A stretch of 16,498 bases of DNA from the NCBI GenBank assembly GCA_029784825.1, contig JAFMAU010000040.1, positions 1-16,498 of the forward strand, given 5' to 3'. The notes under the pieces were generated by a model. That model was given only the letters and a program-made list of their open reading frames with translations, ran no database searches and was not told where the DNA came from. This stretch comes from Nitrososphaerota archaeon (GTDB taxonomy: Archaea; Thermoproteota; Nitrososphaeria; Nitrososphaerales; UBA183). The position numbers and the translations under genes were made by a program. Below, in pieces: positions 1 through 8,043 of the stretch; within the stretch, counting starts at the first letter, position 1, and every line of letters starts with the position of its first letter.

Positions 1-57
1 ACACACCCCTCGCAACATGCTGGGGACGAATTTTCATTAAAAGGGTTATGAATTCTA

Positions 58-70
58 ATATCATAGATAT
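58..70. repeat. Short AT-rich inverted repeat in the leader
   Basis: The arms ATATC and GATAT are perfectly complementary around an ATA centre. The element overlaps the most TATA-like part of the leader. It could be part of a core promoter or a regulator site, but so short an AT-rich repeat can arise by chance. Confidence 0.3.
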
Positions 71-91
71 GGGAATGGAATACATCTAGTT

Positions 92-110
92 TGTTCGAAC
101 CTGTCGAACA
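92..110. promoter_or_regulatory. Perfect 7-bp inverted repeat, candidate operator
   Basis: The arms TGTTCGA (92-98) and TCGAACA (104-110) are exact reverse complements separated by five bases. The element sits 46 bases before the first start codon and downstream of the TATA-like sequence. That place suits a repressor operator or a small 5' hairpin. The GTTCGAA core resembles a tRNA T-loop, but no tRNA can be folded around it. Confidence 0.4.
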
Positions 111-155
111 TTCTTACAGGACAGCACTCCACCCCGCCCTGCCGAGCGCCTCCGG

Positions 156-1010
156 ATGTCTCTGAGGATCAGGAGAGGGGCGAAGTCAGCCGGCCTCGGG
201 CTCGTGAAGTCGAGGGCGCCGGACGCCTTGAGCTCGGCCGTCCTGAACGTGATGAAGATCGGGTCAGAGCCAGGCCTTGAATCCGGGTATGAAGGTGGGG
301 CGAAGGCCGCGGCGTGCGTCAGCGTCGACTTCGACGTCACGTCACCGGAGAGGCACCCTTGGAACCACGCGGGGACCGCCGCCCTCCTAAGCTCGGCGGA
401 GAAGCACGGGGTCCCGCTCACCTGGGCCATCTGCGGGAAGACCGCGGTGGAGGACCCCGAGGCCTACCGCTCGATCCTGGGGTCTCCGGCGAGGCACGAG
501 GTCGGGGTGCACACCTACTCCCACATCTACGCGGACTCGACCGAGGAGGGAGAGTACGAAAGGGACATCGAAAGGTGCGTAGGCGTCCTTGGACTCCCGT
601 CCCCGCCGACCACCTTCGTCTTCCCCAAGAACAGGGAGGGGCACTTCGCCCTGCTGCAGCGCATGGGGTTCAGGTCGTTCAGGGGGGCGCGGCGGGTGAT
701 AGGCGCGCCGGTGAGGCACCAGGGGCTATGGAACGTCAGGCCGGTCTACTACGTCGACGGCAAGTCGCTCCATGCGGAAGGGCTGATCCGGAAGTTCGTC
801 GACGCCTGCATCGCGCGCTCCTCCGTCTTCCATCTCTGGACCCACCCCTGGTCATTGGCCATCGACGGGAAGGTGGACAGGATGAGCTCCGAGGTGATGG
901 ACCCTGTCTTCGGGTACCTCAGGGAGAAGAGGGACGAAGGTTCGCTGTCGTTGACCACCATGGGGGGGCTGGCGGACTTCCTCGAGTCCGCGGAGAAATC
1001 GCGGGCATGA
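156..1010 (+). CDS. Polysaccharide deacetylase family protein (NodB-like)
   Basis: This 284-residue protein looks like a carbohydrate esterase 4 / NodB-fold deacetylase, which removes N- or O-acetyl groups from glycans or glycan precursors using a metal. The first motif is SVDFDV with aspartates at 58 and 60. The metal-binding HTYSH motif has histidines at 119 and 123. A late FHLWTHPW motif (histidines 226 and 230) is typical of the family. I see no signal peptide or membrane segment, so the enzyme probably acts in the cytoplasm on a lipid-linked or nucleotide-linked sugar. The ATG at 156 is the first plausible start. An in-frame ATG at 252 (Met33) would still keep the whole catalytic domain. 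The stop overlaps the next start in an ATGA, so the two genes are probably co-translated. The substrate cannot be read from the sequence. Confidence 0.85.
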   Translation: MSLRIRRGAKSAGLGLVKSRAPDALSSAVLNVMKIGSEPGLESGYEGGAKAAACVSVDFDVTSPERHPWNHAGTAALLSSAEKHGVPLTWAICGKTAVEDPEAYRSILGSPARHEVGVHTYSHIYADSTEEGEYERDIERCVGVLGLPSPPTTFVFPKNREGHFALLQRMGFRSFRGARRVIGAPVRHQGLWNVRPVYYVDGKSLHAEGLIRKFVDACIARSSVFHLWTHPWSLAIDGKVDRMSSEVMDPVFGYLREKRDEGSLSLTTMGGLADFLESAEKSRA

Positions 1011-2164
1011 GGATCGCCCAGGTCAACGTCTACTTCCAGCCGTTCATGGTGGGAGGGGCGGAGTGGTACGTCTACAACGTGTCGAAGGAGCTGGTGAAGC
1101 GAGGCCACGAGGTCCACGTCTTCACCGCCGCCAGGCTCGGCGGGACCGCCGCGCCCGAATCGGAGACCATCGACGGCATCTCCGTCCACAGAATCCCTCT
1201 CTCCCTCGACTGGAGCTACAGGATGAAGGTCTGGGACGGGCTCCACGGCAGGCTCGAGGGGGGGAAGTTCGACGTCATCCATGCCTACGACTACGCCCAG
1301 CCTCACAGCGCCGTGGCGGTGAAGGCCGGGGCCGCATCGAAGACCCCGACGGTGCTCACCGTCTTTGACGTGCATTCGATGATACCAAGGAAATGGTACA
1401 AACAGCTCCCGATGAAGTTCCTCGAACGATATTGGGGGAGGAGGACCCTCCCAGGCGCCACTGCAGTGCTGGTGAGGGCTCCTAACCTCGTCGACCCAGT
1501 CGTGAAGCTCGGGGCGGCCCCAGAGAGGGTCAAGGTCACCTCGTCCGGGGTGAGGGACGAATCTATGGGGACCTTCGACGGCGGGGGGTTCAGGGCGCGC
1601 CACGGGATGGACGGGTCCCCGCTGGTCCTCTATGTGGGGAGGATGAACCCGCTCAAGGGCCCCCAATATCTGATCAAAGCCGCTCCTACTGTGATCAAGG
1701 CCCTCCCGGGGACCAGGTTCGCGTTCGTGGGGCCGGACCAGTCTGGATACCAGGAGACCCTGAGAGAGATGGCCGACAGGCTCGGGGTCGGGTCGAACGT
1801 GCAGTTCCTGGGCCCGATATACGACTTCGACGAGAAGATGTCCGCGTATGCGGCGTGCGACATCTTCGCCCTCCCCACGTCCTACGAGGGGACGAGCCAG
1901 TCCATCTTCGAGGCCATGGCCCAGGCGAGGCCCGTAGTCTCCACACACGTGGGAGGGGTCCCCTACCAGCTGACCGACGGCGTGGAGGGACGCCTCGTCC
2001 CCTTCGGGGACGTCGACGCGCTTTCGTCTGCCATCACCGGGACCCTCGCCGACAAAGGACTGGCGGCAAGGATGGGCGAGAGTGGGAGGAAGAGGGTAGA
2101 GCCGCAGCGCTACTCCCTCTTGGTCTCCGAGCTCGAAAGGATATACGGAGAGGCCGCGAATTGA
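1007..2164 (+). CDS. GT4-family glycosyltransferase
   Basis: This 385-residue protein has the two-domain GT-B layout of family 4 retaining glycosyltransferases, which move a sugar from a nucleotide donor to a growing glycan. The N-terminal domain has a GGAE element (residues 16-19) and the usual strand-helix pattern. The C-terminal donor domain has GRMNPLKG, with Arg212 and Lys217 in the donor-phosphate positions. The EX7E motif is intact at Glu294 and Glu302. Length is normal for the family. The ATG at 1007 overlaps the stop of the deacetylase by four bases, and a GGAG lies at 992-995. The open frame runs far upstream (an in-frame ATG at 314), but that part is only a shadow of the deacetylase, and homology begins exactly at MRIAQVN. 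Donor and acceptor are unknown. Confidence 0.93.
   Translation: MRIAQVNVYFQPFMVGGAEWYVYNVSKELVKRGHEVHVFTAARLGGTAAPESETIDGISVHRIPLSLDWSYRMKVWDGLHGRLEGGKFDVIHAYDYAQPHSAVAVKAGAASKTPTVLTVFDVHSMIPRKWYKQLPMKFLERYWGRRTLPGATAVLVRAPNLVDPVVKLGAAPERVKVTSSGVRDESMGTFDGGGFRARHGMDGSPLVLYVGRMNPLKGPQYLIKAAPTVIKALPGTRFAFVGPDQSGYQETLREMADRLGVGSNVQFLGPIYDFDEKMSAYAACDIFALPTSYEGTSQSIFEAMAQARPVVSTHVGGVPYQLTDGVEGRLVPFGDVDALSSAITGTLADKGLAARMGESGRKRVEPQRYSLLVSELERIYGEAAN
2147..2153 (+). promoter_or_regulatory. Shine-Dalgarno site deciding a TTG start
   Basis: GGAGAGG ends seven bases before the TTG at 2161 and lies inside the preceding glycosyltransferase gene. It supports the TTG as the true start of the epimerase, since the Rossmann fold begins only nine residues later. 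Confidence 0.6.
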
Positions 2165-3138
2165 ACCTCGCAGGCAAGAGCATACTCGTCACGGGAGGGG
2201 CCGGGTTCATCGGCTCCCAACTGACAGAGGAGCTCCTGGAAACGGGTGCAAACGTCACCGTCTACGACAACTTCGACAAGTTCTACAGGGGGAAGGAGGA
2301 GAACCTCGTGGAAGCGTCCAGGTCTCCAGCGTTCACCCTGGTCAGGGGGGACATCCGAGACTTCGAGGTGCTCAGCGCGGCGATGAAAGGGAAGGACGTG
2401 GTGATCCACGAAGCAGGCCAGGCAGGGGTGGGGATAAGCGTCGACGACCCCAAGACCACCGACGAGGTCAACGTCATGGGGACCCTCAACGTGCTCTGGG
2501 GGGCCAGGGTCAACGGGGTGAAGAGGGTCGTGAACGCCTCTTCCTCCTCCATCTTCGGCCAGCCCAACTACCTCCCCATTGACGAGGGGCACGTGACCAA
2601 CCCGGCCTCCCCCTACGGCGTGTCGAAGCTCGCCGCGGAACAGTACGGGAAGGTCTTCAGCAAGGTCTACGGCCTGGAGGTGGTCTCCCTGCGCTACTTC
2701 TCCGTCTACGGGCCGAGGGGGAGGCCGGACCAGGTGATACGGAAGTTCATGCGGAGCCTGGTGGAGAAGAAGCCCCCAGGGATCACCGGGGACGGGTCAC
2801 ACACCAGGGACTTCACCCACGTCAGCGACATAGTGTCAGCCACCATCGGGGCGGCGCAGACCGACGGGATAGGGGGGGAGGTCTTCAACATCGGGTTCGG
2901 GGCCCGGACCTCGATACTGTCGGTCGCCGAGAAGCTGATCGCCCTCAGCGGGTTGGAAGGGAAGGTCAGGCCTGACTTCGGCCCGCCGTCCAAAGGGGAC
3001 TTCCCGGACACCCAGGCTGACAACAGGAAGGCACGGAAGGTCCTCGGATGGGAACCCAAGGTGGACCTGGACCGGGGACTGCAGGAATACGTCGAGTGGT
3101 TCCTCGCGGCGAGGAAGAAGGGGGACCCGAGGGCATGA
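2161..3138 (+). CDS. NAD-dependent sugar epimerase/dehydratase (extended SDR)
   Basis: This 325-residue protein is an extended short-chain dehydrogenase acting on a nucleotide sugar. It shows the NAD-binding TGGAGFIG (residues 11-18), the GDI element near 64-66, a catalytic serine region (128-130) and the YxxxK pair Tyr152/Lys156. RYFSVYGPRGRPDQ follows at 178-191 and is typical of UDP-sugar 4-epimerases. The HEAGQAGV stretch (83-90) resembles UDP-glucuronate epimerases, but substrate choice cannot be settled. The probable start is TTG, with TTGA overlapping the stop of the preceding gene and a GGAGAGG seven bases upstream. The open frame extends back to 1855 without homology. The product likely supplies an activated sugar to the neighbouring glycosyltransferases. 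A second SDR begins at the window end. Confidence 0.9.
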   Translation: MNLAGKSILVTGGAGFIGSQLTEELLETGANVTVYDNFDKFYRGKEENLVEASRSPAFTLVRGDIRDFEVLSAAMKGKDVVIHEAGQAGVGISVDDPKTTDEVNVMGTLNVLWGARVNGVKRVVNASSSSIFGQPNYLPIDEGHVTNPASPYGVSKLAAEQYGKVFSKVYGLEVVSLRYFSVYGPRGRPDQVIRKFMRSLVEKKPPGITGDGSHTRDFTHVSDIVSATIGAAQTDGIGGEVFNIGFGARTSILSVAEKLIALSGLEGKVRPDFGPPSKGDFPDTQADNRKARKVLGWEPKVDLDRGLQEYVEWFLAARKKGDPRA

Positions 3139-5279
3139 AGCAGGTCGTGGCCCGTGCCGGCAGCGTGGAGGTCGTGGACGTCCCAAGGCCCACCTGCCCT
3201 GAGAACGGGGTCCTGGTCGAAACTGAGTGGTCCGTGATAAGCACAGGCACAGAGTCCTGGGCCATAGGGTCTACCGAGCCGATGGGGGCTTCCGACGTGG
3301 TGAAGGACTCCAAGCTGGGCAAGGCATACAGGCTTTCGAGGGAGGTGATACGCCAGGAAGGGATCTCTGGCTTTCGGGACTACGTCGACGCGGTGAGGCA
3401 CCCGGAGCTCCCTCTCGGTTACAGCTCTTCGGGGACCATCGTCGAGGTGGGGAGGGGCGTGACCGACCTCCTGGTGGGGGAGCGGGTGGCCTGCGCAGGG
3501 GAAGGGAAAGCCACGCATTCAGAGCTTGCTTCTGTCCCCCGGAAGCTGGTCGCCAAGGTCCCGGAAGGGCTGTCGATGAAGGACGCCGCGTTCTCGACGG
3601 TGGGGGCCATCGCCCTCCATGCGGCCAGGACGGCCAACCTGCAGATCGGGGAGACCGTCGGGGTGCTGGGGGTCGGGCTTGTCGGGAACCTGGTGGCTCA
3701 GATCGCCGAAGCCTCCGGGTGCAAAGTGGCGGGCATGGACCTGCGGGACGACAGGCTGGAGCTCGCGCGAAGGTTGCTCTCGGGGCCGACCTTCAGGTCT
3801 GACGACCCGTCGCTTGCATCTCATATCTTGAACTTCACGGACGGGGTGGGCCTCGACCACGTGTTCGTCTGCGCCGCTTCGGAGAGCAGCGGGCCGGTGA
3901 ACCTCGCCGCGAAGCTCCTCAGGAGCCGGGGGCAGCTAGTCCTGGTCGGCCGGGTCGGGATGGACCTCGAAAGGAAGGAGTTCTATCAGAAGGAGCTGAA
4001 GCTGCTCATGACGAGGTCGTTGGGCCCTGGGCGCTACGACCCGGTCTACGAGGAGAAAGGGGTCGACTACCCCCTCGAATACGTGAGGTGGACCCTGAAC
4101 AGGAACATGGGCGCTTTCATGGGGCTCATCAGGTCGGGGCAGGTCGATGTGGATGGCCTGGTCGGCGGGGTGTTCTCCCTGGCGGCTGCGTCGCAGGCCT
4201 ACGAGTCCCTCGAGACCCAACCCAAGGCGGCGGTCCTTCTCAGGTATGAGCCGGAGACGGCCACTAAAGCAAAGGAGAAGCCGGTCGTAGTCGCTCCACT
4301 CCCACCAAAACAGGGGAAGATTGTCGTTGCCCTGGTCGGCCCAGGCGCGTTTGCCAAGGAGACCATGATTCCGCTCTTGAAGGCGAGTCCGGACTTCGAC
4401 CTTCGGTGGGTGGTCACCTCGAACCCGGTGCACGCCAAGCAGCTCGAATCCAGGTACAAGATCGGGCGGGGGACCTGCGACTATGAAGAGGCGCTAGCGG
4501 ACAAGGAGCTCGGTCTTGTCGTGATCACTTCACCTAACAACCTCCACTCCCCCATGCTCATCTCAGCCCTCAAAGCCGGGAAGCTGGCTCTGGTCGAAAA
4601 GCCCCTCTCCATAAACAGGCAGGAGTTCGACGAAGTCAAGCGGGTTCAGAGCGAGTCCAAGATGCCCGTCCTCGTCGGGTTCAACAGGAGATACGCTCCG
4701 CTTGTCCTCGAGGCGAAGAAGAGGATGCGACAGATGGACGGGCCGTTCGTCGTGAACTATCGGGTGAACGCAGGCTTCGTCCCTCCTGGAAGGTGGTCGC
4801 AGGACCCCGAGATCGGGGGAGGGAGGATCATCCACGAGTGCTGCCACTTCTTCGACCTCTTCAACTTCCTCCTGGGGCCAGGAGAACCGAGGATCACGGT
4901 CGAGGCGGCCGGTGTCTCAGGGTCGAATTCGGTCGCAAGGGACAACCTGTCAGTGTCGCTGAGGTATCCCGACGGGTCGCTGGCGACCCTCGTCTACGTC
5001 GCTATGGGGGGCAAAGCCATGGACCGAGAAAGGATGGAGATATACGGACAGAAGACGTCCATGGTGCTCGACGACTTCAAGACTCTCTCCTGCTATGGTG
5101 ACAAGGCTGAGACGGTCCGACTACCGAAGATGGACAAGGGCCACTCGGACGAGCTTCGCGAGATCGCCAGCTTCGCGACGGGCAAGAAGTCTTCGGTCAT
5201 CACCACCGAGGAGGTGTTCGCAGCGACTGAGCTCACTTTCAGGGTTGATGAAGCTGTAAGGGGAACGCCCCGGGCCTGA
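3135..5279 (+). CDS. Bi-domain oxidoreductase (MDR plus Gfo/Idh/MocA)
   Basis: This 714-residue protein joins two dehydrogenase folds. Residues 1 to about 372 are a medium-chain dehydrogenase domain with the nucleotide-binding GVLGVGLVG (176-184). Its N-terminal part reads STGTES (36-41) where zinc alcohol dehydrogenases have their catalytic cysteine, and the four-cysteine structural zinc loop is absent, so this half is probably zinc-independent. A charged, proline-rich linker (about 373-394) leads to a Gfo/Idh/MocA domain with a VGPGAFA dinucleotide motif (401-407), the EKP signature (488-490) and GGGRIIHE at 561-568. Fusions like this are known from bacterial and archaeal exopolysaccharide clusters, where they are thought to act on sugar nucleotides; the reaction is not established. 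The ATG overlaps the epimerase stop in an ATGA. No heparinase-like partner is present in the window. Confidence 0.88.
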   Translation: MKQVVARAGSVEVVDVPRPTCPENGVLVETEWSVISTGTESWAIGSTEPMGASDVVKDSKLGKAYRLSREVIRQEGISGFRDYVDAVRHPELPLGYSSSGTIVEVGRGVTDLLVGERVACAGEGKATHSELASVPRKLVAKVPEGLSMKDAAFSTVGAIALHAARTANLQIGETVGVLGVGLVGNLVAQIAEASGCKVAGMDLRDDRLELARRLLSGPTFRSDDPSLASHILNFTDGVGLDHVFVCAASESSGPVNLAAKLLRSRGQLVLVGRVGMDLERKEFYQKELKLLMTRSLGPGRYDPVYEEKGVDYPLEYVRWTLNRNMGAFMGLIRSGQVDVDGLVGGVFSLAAASQAYESLETQPKAAVLLRYEPETATKAKEKPVVVAPLPPKQGKIVVALVGPGAFAKETMIPLLKASPDFDLRWVVTSNPVHAKQLESRYKIGRGTCDYEEALADKELGLVVITSPNNLHSPMLISALKAGKLALVEKPLSINRQEFDEVKRVQSESKMPVLVGFNRRYAPLVLEAKKRMRQMDGPFVVNYRVNAGFVPPGRWSQDPEIGGGRIIHECCHFFDLFNFLLGPGEPRITVEAAGVSGSNSVARDNLSVSLRYPDGSLATLVYVAMGGKAMDRERMEIYGQKTSMVLDDFKTLSCYGDKAETVRLPKMDKGHSDELREIASFATGKKSSVITTEEVFAATELTFRVDEAVRGTPRA

Positions 5280-5317
5280 CCGAACCAGGTAAATCGATTC
5301 CAACATCGGGGCCACGA

Positions 5318-6325
5318 TTGTCGACGCAACAACTGATTCTGATTATTGTAGTCCTGGCGGGGATGGTTGCTTCAGTCTTCGCGGTATTCTTTTTCTTTGG
5401 AGGCAGGTACGGTATCAGGAGAAGGAAACCGACTCCTGCAAAAGAAGACTGGGCCCAGGCCGAAGAGACCCTCCAGAGGTCGCCAGAATCTAAGGGAGGT
5501 CTGAGGGGACCAGAAAGCTCGTCTTGGGCTCCTGGTGAAGTGCAGTCCCCTCTTGGCGGACAGGGTTCAGGAATCCCAGTGCCGCTTTCAAAGTTCGCCC
5601 TGAGGGTGGGACGGTACTCACTATGGGCCGGGGTCGGGTTCGCAGCCCTGACCGTCGTCCTCCTGATCTTTTCGGCTTCTACCCAGTACATCATCTATGA
5701 GGTCGATTCTGTGATCACTTTCGTTGCTGCGGTGGTCCTTCTCTTCAGGGACCCCCACGCCCGGGTCCAAGCCGAGGTCCTTGACGCGGTCCTGCTCTCG
5801 ACGAATGAGACGATAATAGGGCTCTCCGAAAACGGGGGAGAAAGATACGCCTACCTTCCGAAGGGGAACGATGTTGGAGGGGTGGTGGCGGCGCCCGACC
5901 GGGACGCCAGGCCGATCGGGGGGCGGGCTCCTCCGGCAGAGACGGTCCCTCCGGGGAGGGCGTTGGCCGTGGCATTCGGTCGAATCTCTGGTGCCACCCA
6001 TCCGAATCTGGAGTCTCTGGAGGCGAATCTCTCCTACGTTCTGAGGGAGAATTTCGGAATCGCCGAATCAGTGGCAATAGAACGAAGAGGGGACGACGTG
6101 GATGTCACCTTGAAAGGCTCGACCGTGCCTTGCGGGTGCAACGTGGCGCGACCAGCAGAGCCGACAGGAACCATTGGGTGCACGATTGCCAGCTTCCTCG
6201 CCATCCTGGTCAGCGCCTCGACGAAGAGGCCCCTCCTGCTCGGAAAATGTGTCCGAGATGACGCCGAAGGGACCTGGCGGGTCCCGATGACCCTCAAGCC
6301 GTCCACGGAGGGGAAAGTGGTCTGA
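5318..6325 (+). CDS. Uncharacterised 3-TM membrane protein with soluble C-terminal domain
   Basis: I do not recognise a named family with certainty. The 335-residue protein has a membrane segment at about 6-28, a polar low-complexity linker (30-95), and two more segments at about 99-120 and 124-143. A long soluble part follows. Around 210-330 it has a recurring archaeal-looking pattern: a PPG element, a helix with ESLEANL, a short beta pair, then GCTIASFLAILVSA before a hydrophobic strand. Cysteines at 272, 274, 288 and 311 could bind metal or form disulfides. The start is taken as TTG at 5318, because the first membrane segment begins immediately after it. The gap to the upstream gene is 38 bases. 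It opens a run of four membrane-protein genes inside the glycan cluster, which suggests a membrane role in the same pathway. That link is inferred from position only. Confidence 0.7.
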   Translation: MSTQQLILIIVVLAGMVASVFAVFFFFGGRYGIRRRKPTPAKEDWAQAEETLQRSPESKGGLRGPESSSWAPGEVQSPLGGQGSGIPVPLSKFALRVGRYSLWAGVGFAALTVVLLIFSASTQYIIYEVDSVITFVAAVVLLFRDPHARVQAEVLDAVLLSTNETIIGLSENGGERYAYLPKGNDVGGVVAAPDRDARPIGGRAPPAETVPPGRALAVAFGRISGATHPNLESLEANLSYVLRENFGIAESVAIERRGDDVDVTLKGSTVPCGCNVARPAEPTGTIGCTIASFLAILVSASTKRPLLLGKCVRDDAEGTWRVPMTLKPSTEGKVV

Positions 6326-6342
6326 ACACCAGCGTCGGGGCT

Positions 6343-8043
6343 TTGACGAAGACCCTGACCCTGATACCCATACTGGTCGCCGCGTTCTTCTTCGACCTCT
6401 CCGGATTCGGCACCTTCCTCTCGTCTCCTGGCCAGCTCGTGATCCTGGCCACCGCCGTCTCGCTGGTCGTGCTGGGTGTGATCCTCAAGCGGAGGATCAT
6501 CCGAGCCAGGCTCGAAATCTCGAGACCGAGCTACGGCTGGGGGATCTTGCTGGTCGCGCTCGCTGCCGGAGCCTACATCGCCGGCGCCTACACTACGGAC
6601 GGAATCTGGCTTCGTCTCGAGTCCCTGTACCTGTTCATCCTAGGGTACATCACCTTTAGGATTGGCGGATCGTTTCAAAGGGGGATAGCACCCCTCTGGG
6701 CTATCCTTGGAACAGGGTTCCTTCCCGCGGCATGGTTCGCAAGCTTCGGGGATGTCGCCCACGCCGTCGCCCCGTTCTACATCTTCTTCGTGTCGTTCGC
6801 GATATACGTCCGGCGCGACCTTTCGAGACTCGTCCTTCCGGTGGTGACAATCGCCTTCGGTCTCGCTGTCTGGTACATCCCTTCTGTCAGCATCCAGGGT
6901 CGCCCCTTCGATATGGCACTGATCGTGCCCGCTCCGCTCTTGGTGCTGTTTGTCCCGGATGTATTCAGGTTCGCCACTCGAGGAGCCAGCGCGCCCGAGC
7001 CGTGCGTCACTCATCAGCTCCTCCCCAACGGGTTCTGCTCGATCTGCGGGCTGAAATCAGGAAGGACGAAGGGGGGAGAGAATTTGGGGATCCTCGGCCT
7101 CGCAACCGTGCTGGGGGTCGTAGCGCTGCTCATCGTCTCGAGCGTGCCCGCGCTGGTCTTCAGTCACGGAGTCCCATCCAACACGAGCTTCACGGCCTCC
7201 GGCGCCACTGGGACGCCGATACTCCAGACTCCACCTGGATGGGAGGTCAACTCGACCAGACTCCTCCTGAACAACCAGAGCGAGGTCTACGCGGTGAGGC
7301 AGGTCTTCGTGCCCAGGTTCCACCCTGAGACGAAGAACTACACCGTAGAGTACGTCCTGGCCGACGGCCCACTCGGCTCGGTTCTCCCCCATGGGGAGAT
7401 ACCCGGATGGAACCGCACATCGAATACGTTCACTCCGCTCGGGCCCATCCAGGGGTACATGACCATCTACACCGCGTACGGGAACACCATGATCGACCTC
7501 GAGGGGTCCACGAACATGGCGCTCTTCAATTCGAGTGGTTTTGGCAGGTATGTCATCGACATCGGTTTCACCCGCCAATTCAAGAACACGAATGTGAGCA
7601 ACGATACCGCGCAGTTCATCGGAGATGTCGAAGCCCTTTGGCTCCCGTCCATGACGCAGGACGTCGGCTCGTCCAACTGGACGGGCTTCTTCTCCACCAT
7701 GAACAACGACTTCCTTTCCGTGTACCTTCTACTGGGTGCCCTCGCCAGCGTTGGGTCGGTCGCTCTGGTCGCATACGAGGCGAGGGCCCGCGATGACAGG
7801 CTCGACCGATTCCTCTCGCTTTCTGCAACCAGTTCCAGGGAGAGTTGGGGTTTCCTTTCGTCTCTCGTGCGAAGGGGAAGGGCCACAGGGAAAGAACTGG
7901 CCAGCGATATTGGTGCGTCGATCCCTCGGGACAGCAGCACCGTGGATGAAGCGCTTAGGGGCCTCGAAAAAGAAAGACTCGTCAGGCGTGTCCTGATAGA
8001 GAAGGGGTCGGACCTTATTTCAGTCTGGTCTCCAGTTGCCTAG
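6343..8043 (+). CDS. Polytopic membrane protein with zinc-finger-like motif, sequon-rich outer domain and C-terminal winged helix
   Basis: This 566-residue protein begins with about eight membrane segments between residues 5 and 207. Then comes a C-x2-H-x7-C-x2-C cluster (Cys221, His224, Cys232, Cys235), likely a small zinc site. A membrane segment at about 247-272 leads to a predicted extracytoplasmic domain (about 276-455) with nine N-X-S/T sequons (Asn 280, 303, 311, 332, 357, 396, 417, 420, 445). A final membrane segment (459-478) is followed by a winged-helix-like domain (about 499-566) with GKELASDIG and LEKERLVRR elements. The layout suggests a sensor or regulator that spans the membrane, though a DNA-binding role is inferred. 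The start is TTG at 6343, 17 bases after the previous stop. The last bases overlap the next gene by eight. I know no characterised homolog. Confidence 0.72.
   Translation: MTKTLTLIPILVAAFFFDLSGFGTFLSSPGQLVILATAVSLVVLGVILKRRIIRARLEISRPSYGWGILLVALAAGAYIAGAYTTDGIWLRLESLYLFILGYITFRIGGSFQRGIAPLWAILGTGFLPAAWFASFGDVAHAVAPFYIFFVSFAIYVRRDLSRLVLPVVTIAFGLAVWYIPSVSIQGRPFDMALIVPAPLLVLFVPDVFRFATRGASAPEPCVTHQLLPNGFCSICGLKSGRTKGGENLGILGLATVLGVVALLIVSSVPALVFSHGVPSNTSFTASGATGTPILQTPPGWEVNSTRLLLNNQSEVYAVRQVFVPRFHPETKNYTVEYVLADGPLGSVLPHGEIPGWNRTSNTFTPLGPIQGYMTIYTAYGNTMIDLEGSTNMALFNSSGFGRYVIDIGFTRQFKNTNVSNDTAQFIGDVEALWLPSMTQDVGSSNWTGFFSTMNNDFLSVYLLLGALASVGSVALVAYEARARDDRLDRFLSLSATSSRESWGFLSSLVRRGRATGKELASDIGASIPRDSSTVDEALRGLEKERLVRRVLIEKGSDLISVWSPVA

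Larger units (their letters stand above)
1..155 (+). promoter_or_regulatory. AT-rich leader upstream of the cluster
   Basis: This is the only clearly AT-rich non-coding stretch ahead of the cluster, so it is the most likely place for the main promoter. Bases 34-90 contain TATA-like runs (around 34-42 and 54-70), but no clean archaeal BRE/TATA pair can be assigned. No Shine-Dalgarno-like run precedes the ATG at 156. Two inverted repeats lie here (58-70 and 92-110). The window edge hides whatever lies further upstream. Confidence 0.35.

Noticed and set aside
91..110. tRNA T-loop-like GTTCGAA
   Set aside because: No acceptor stem, D-arm or anticodon arm can be placed around it; it is better explained as an inverted repeat.
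86..430. Minus-strand open frame over the deacetylase start
   Set aside because: It has no recognisable domain, and its composition follows the third-position GC bias of the real gene on the plus strand. Many other long minus-strand frames, such as 749-1948 and 2706-3518, are rejected for the same reason.
314..1006. Upstream extension of the GT4 frame
   Set aside because: The translation before residue MRIAQVN is arginine- and glycine-rich low-complexity sequence shadowing the deacetylase. GT4 homology begins exactly at the ATG at 1007.
6343..6980. Exosortase/archaeosortase-like membrane region
   Set aside because: The helix pattern around YGWGILLVALAAG faintly recalls exosortases, but the Cys, Arg and His catalytic residues are not found in the helical region, and the cysteines present form a CHCC cluster outside it.
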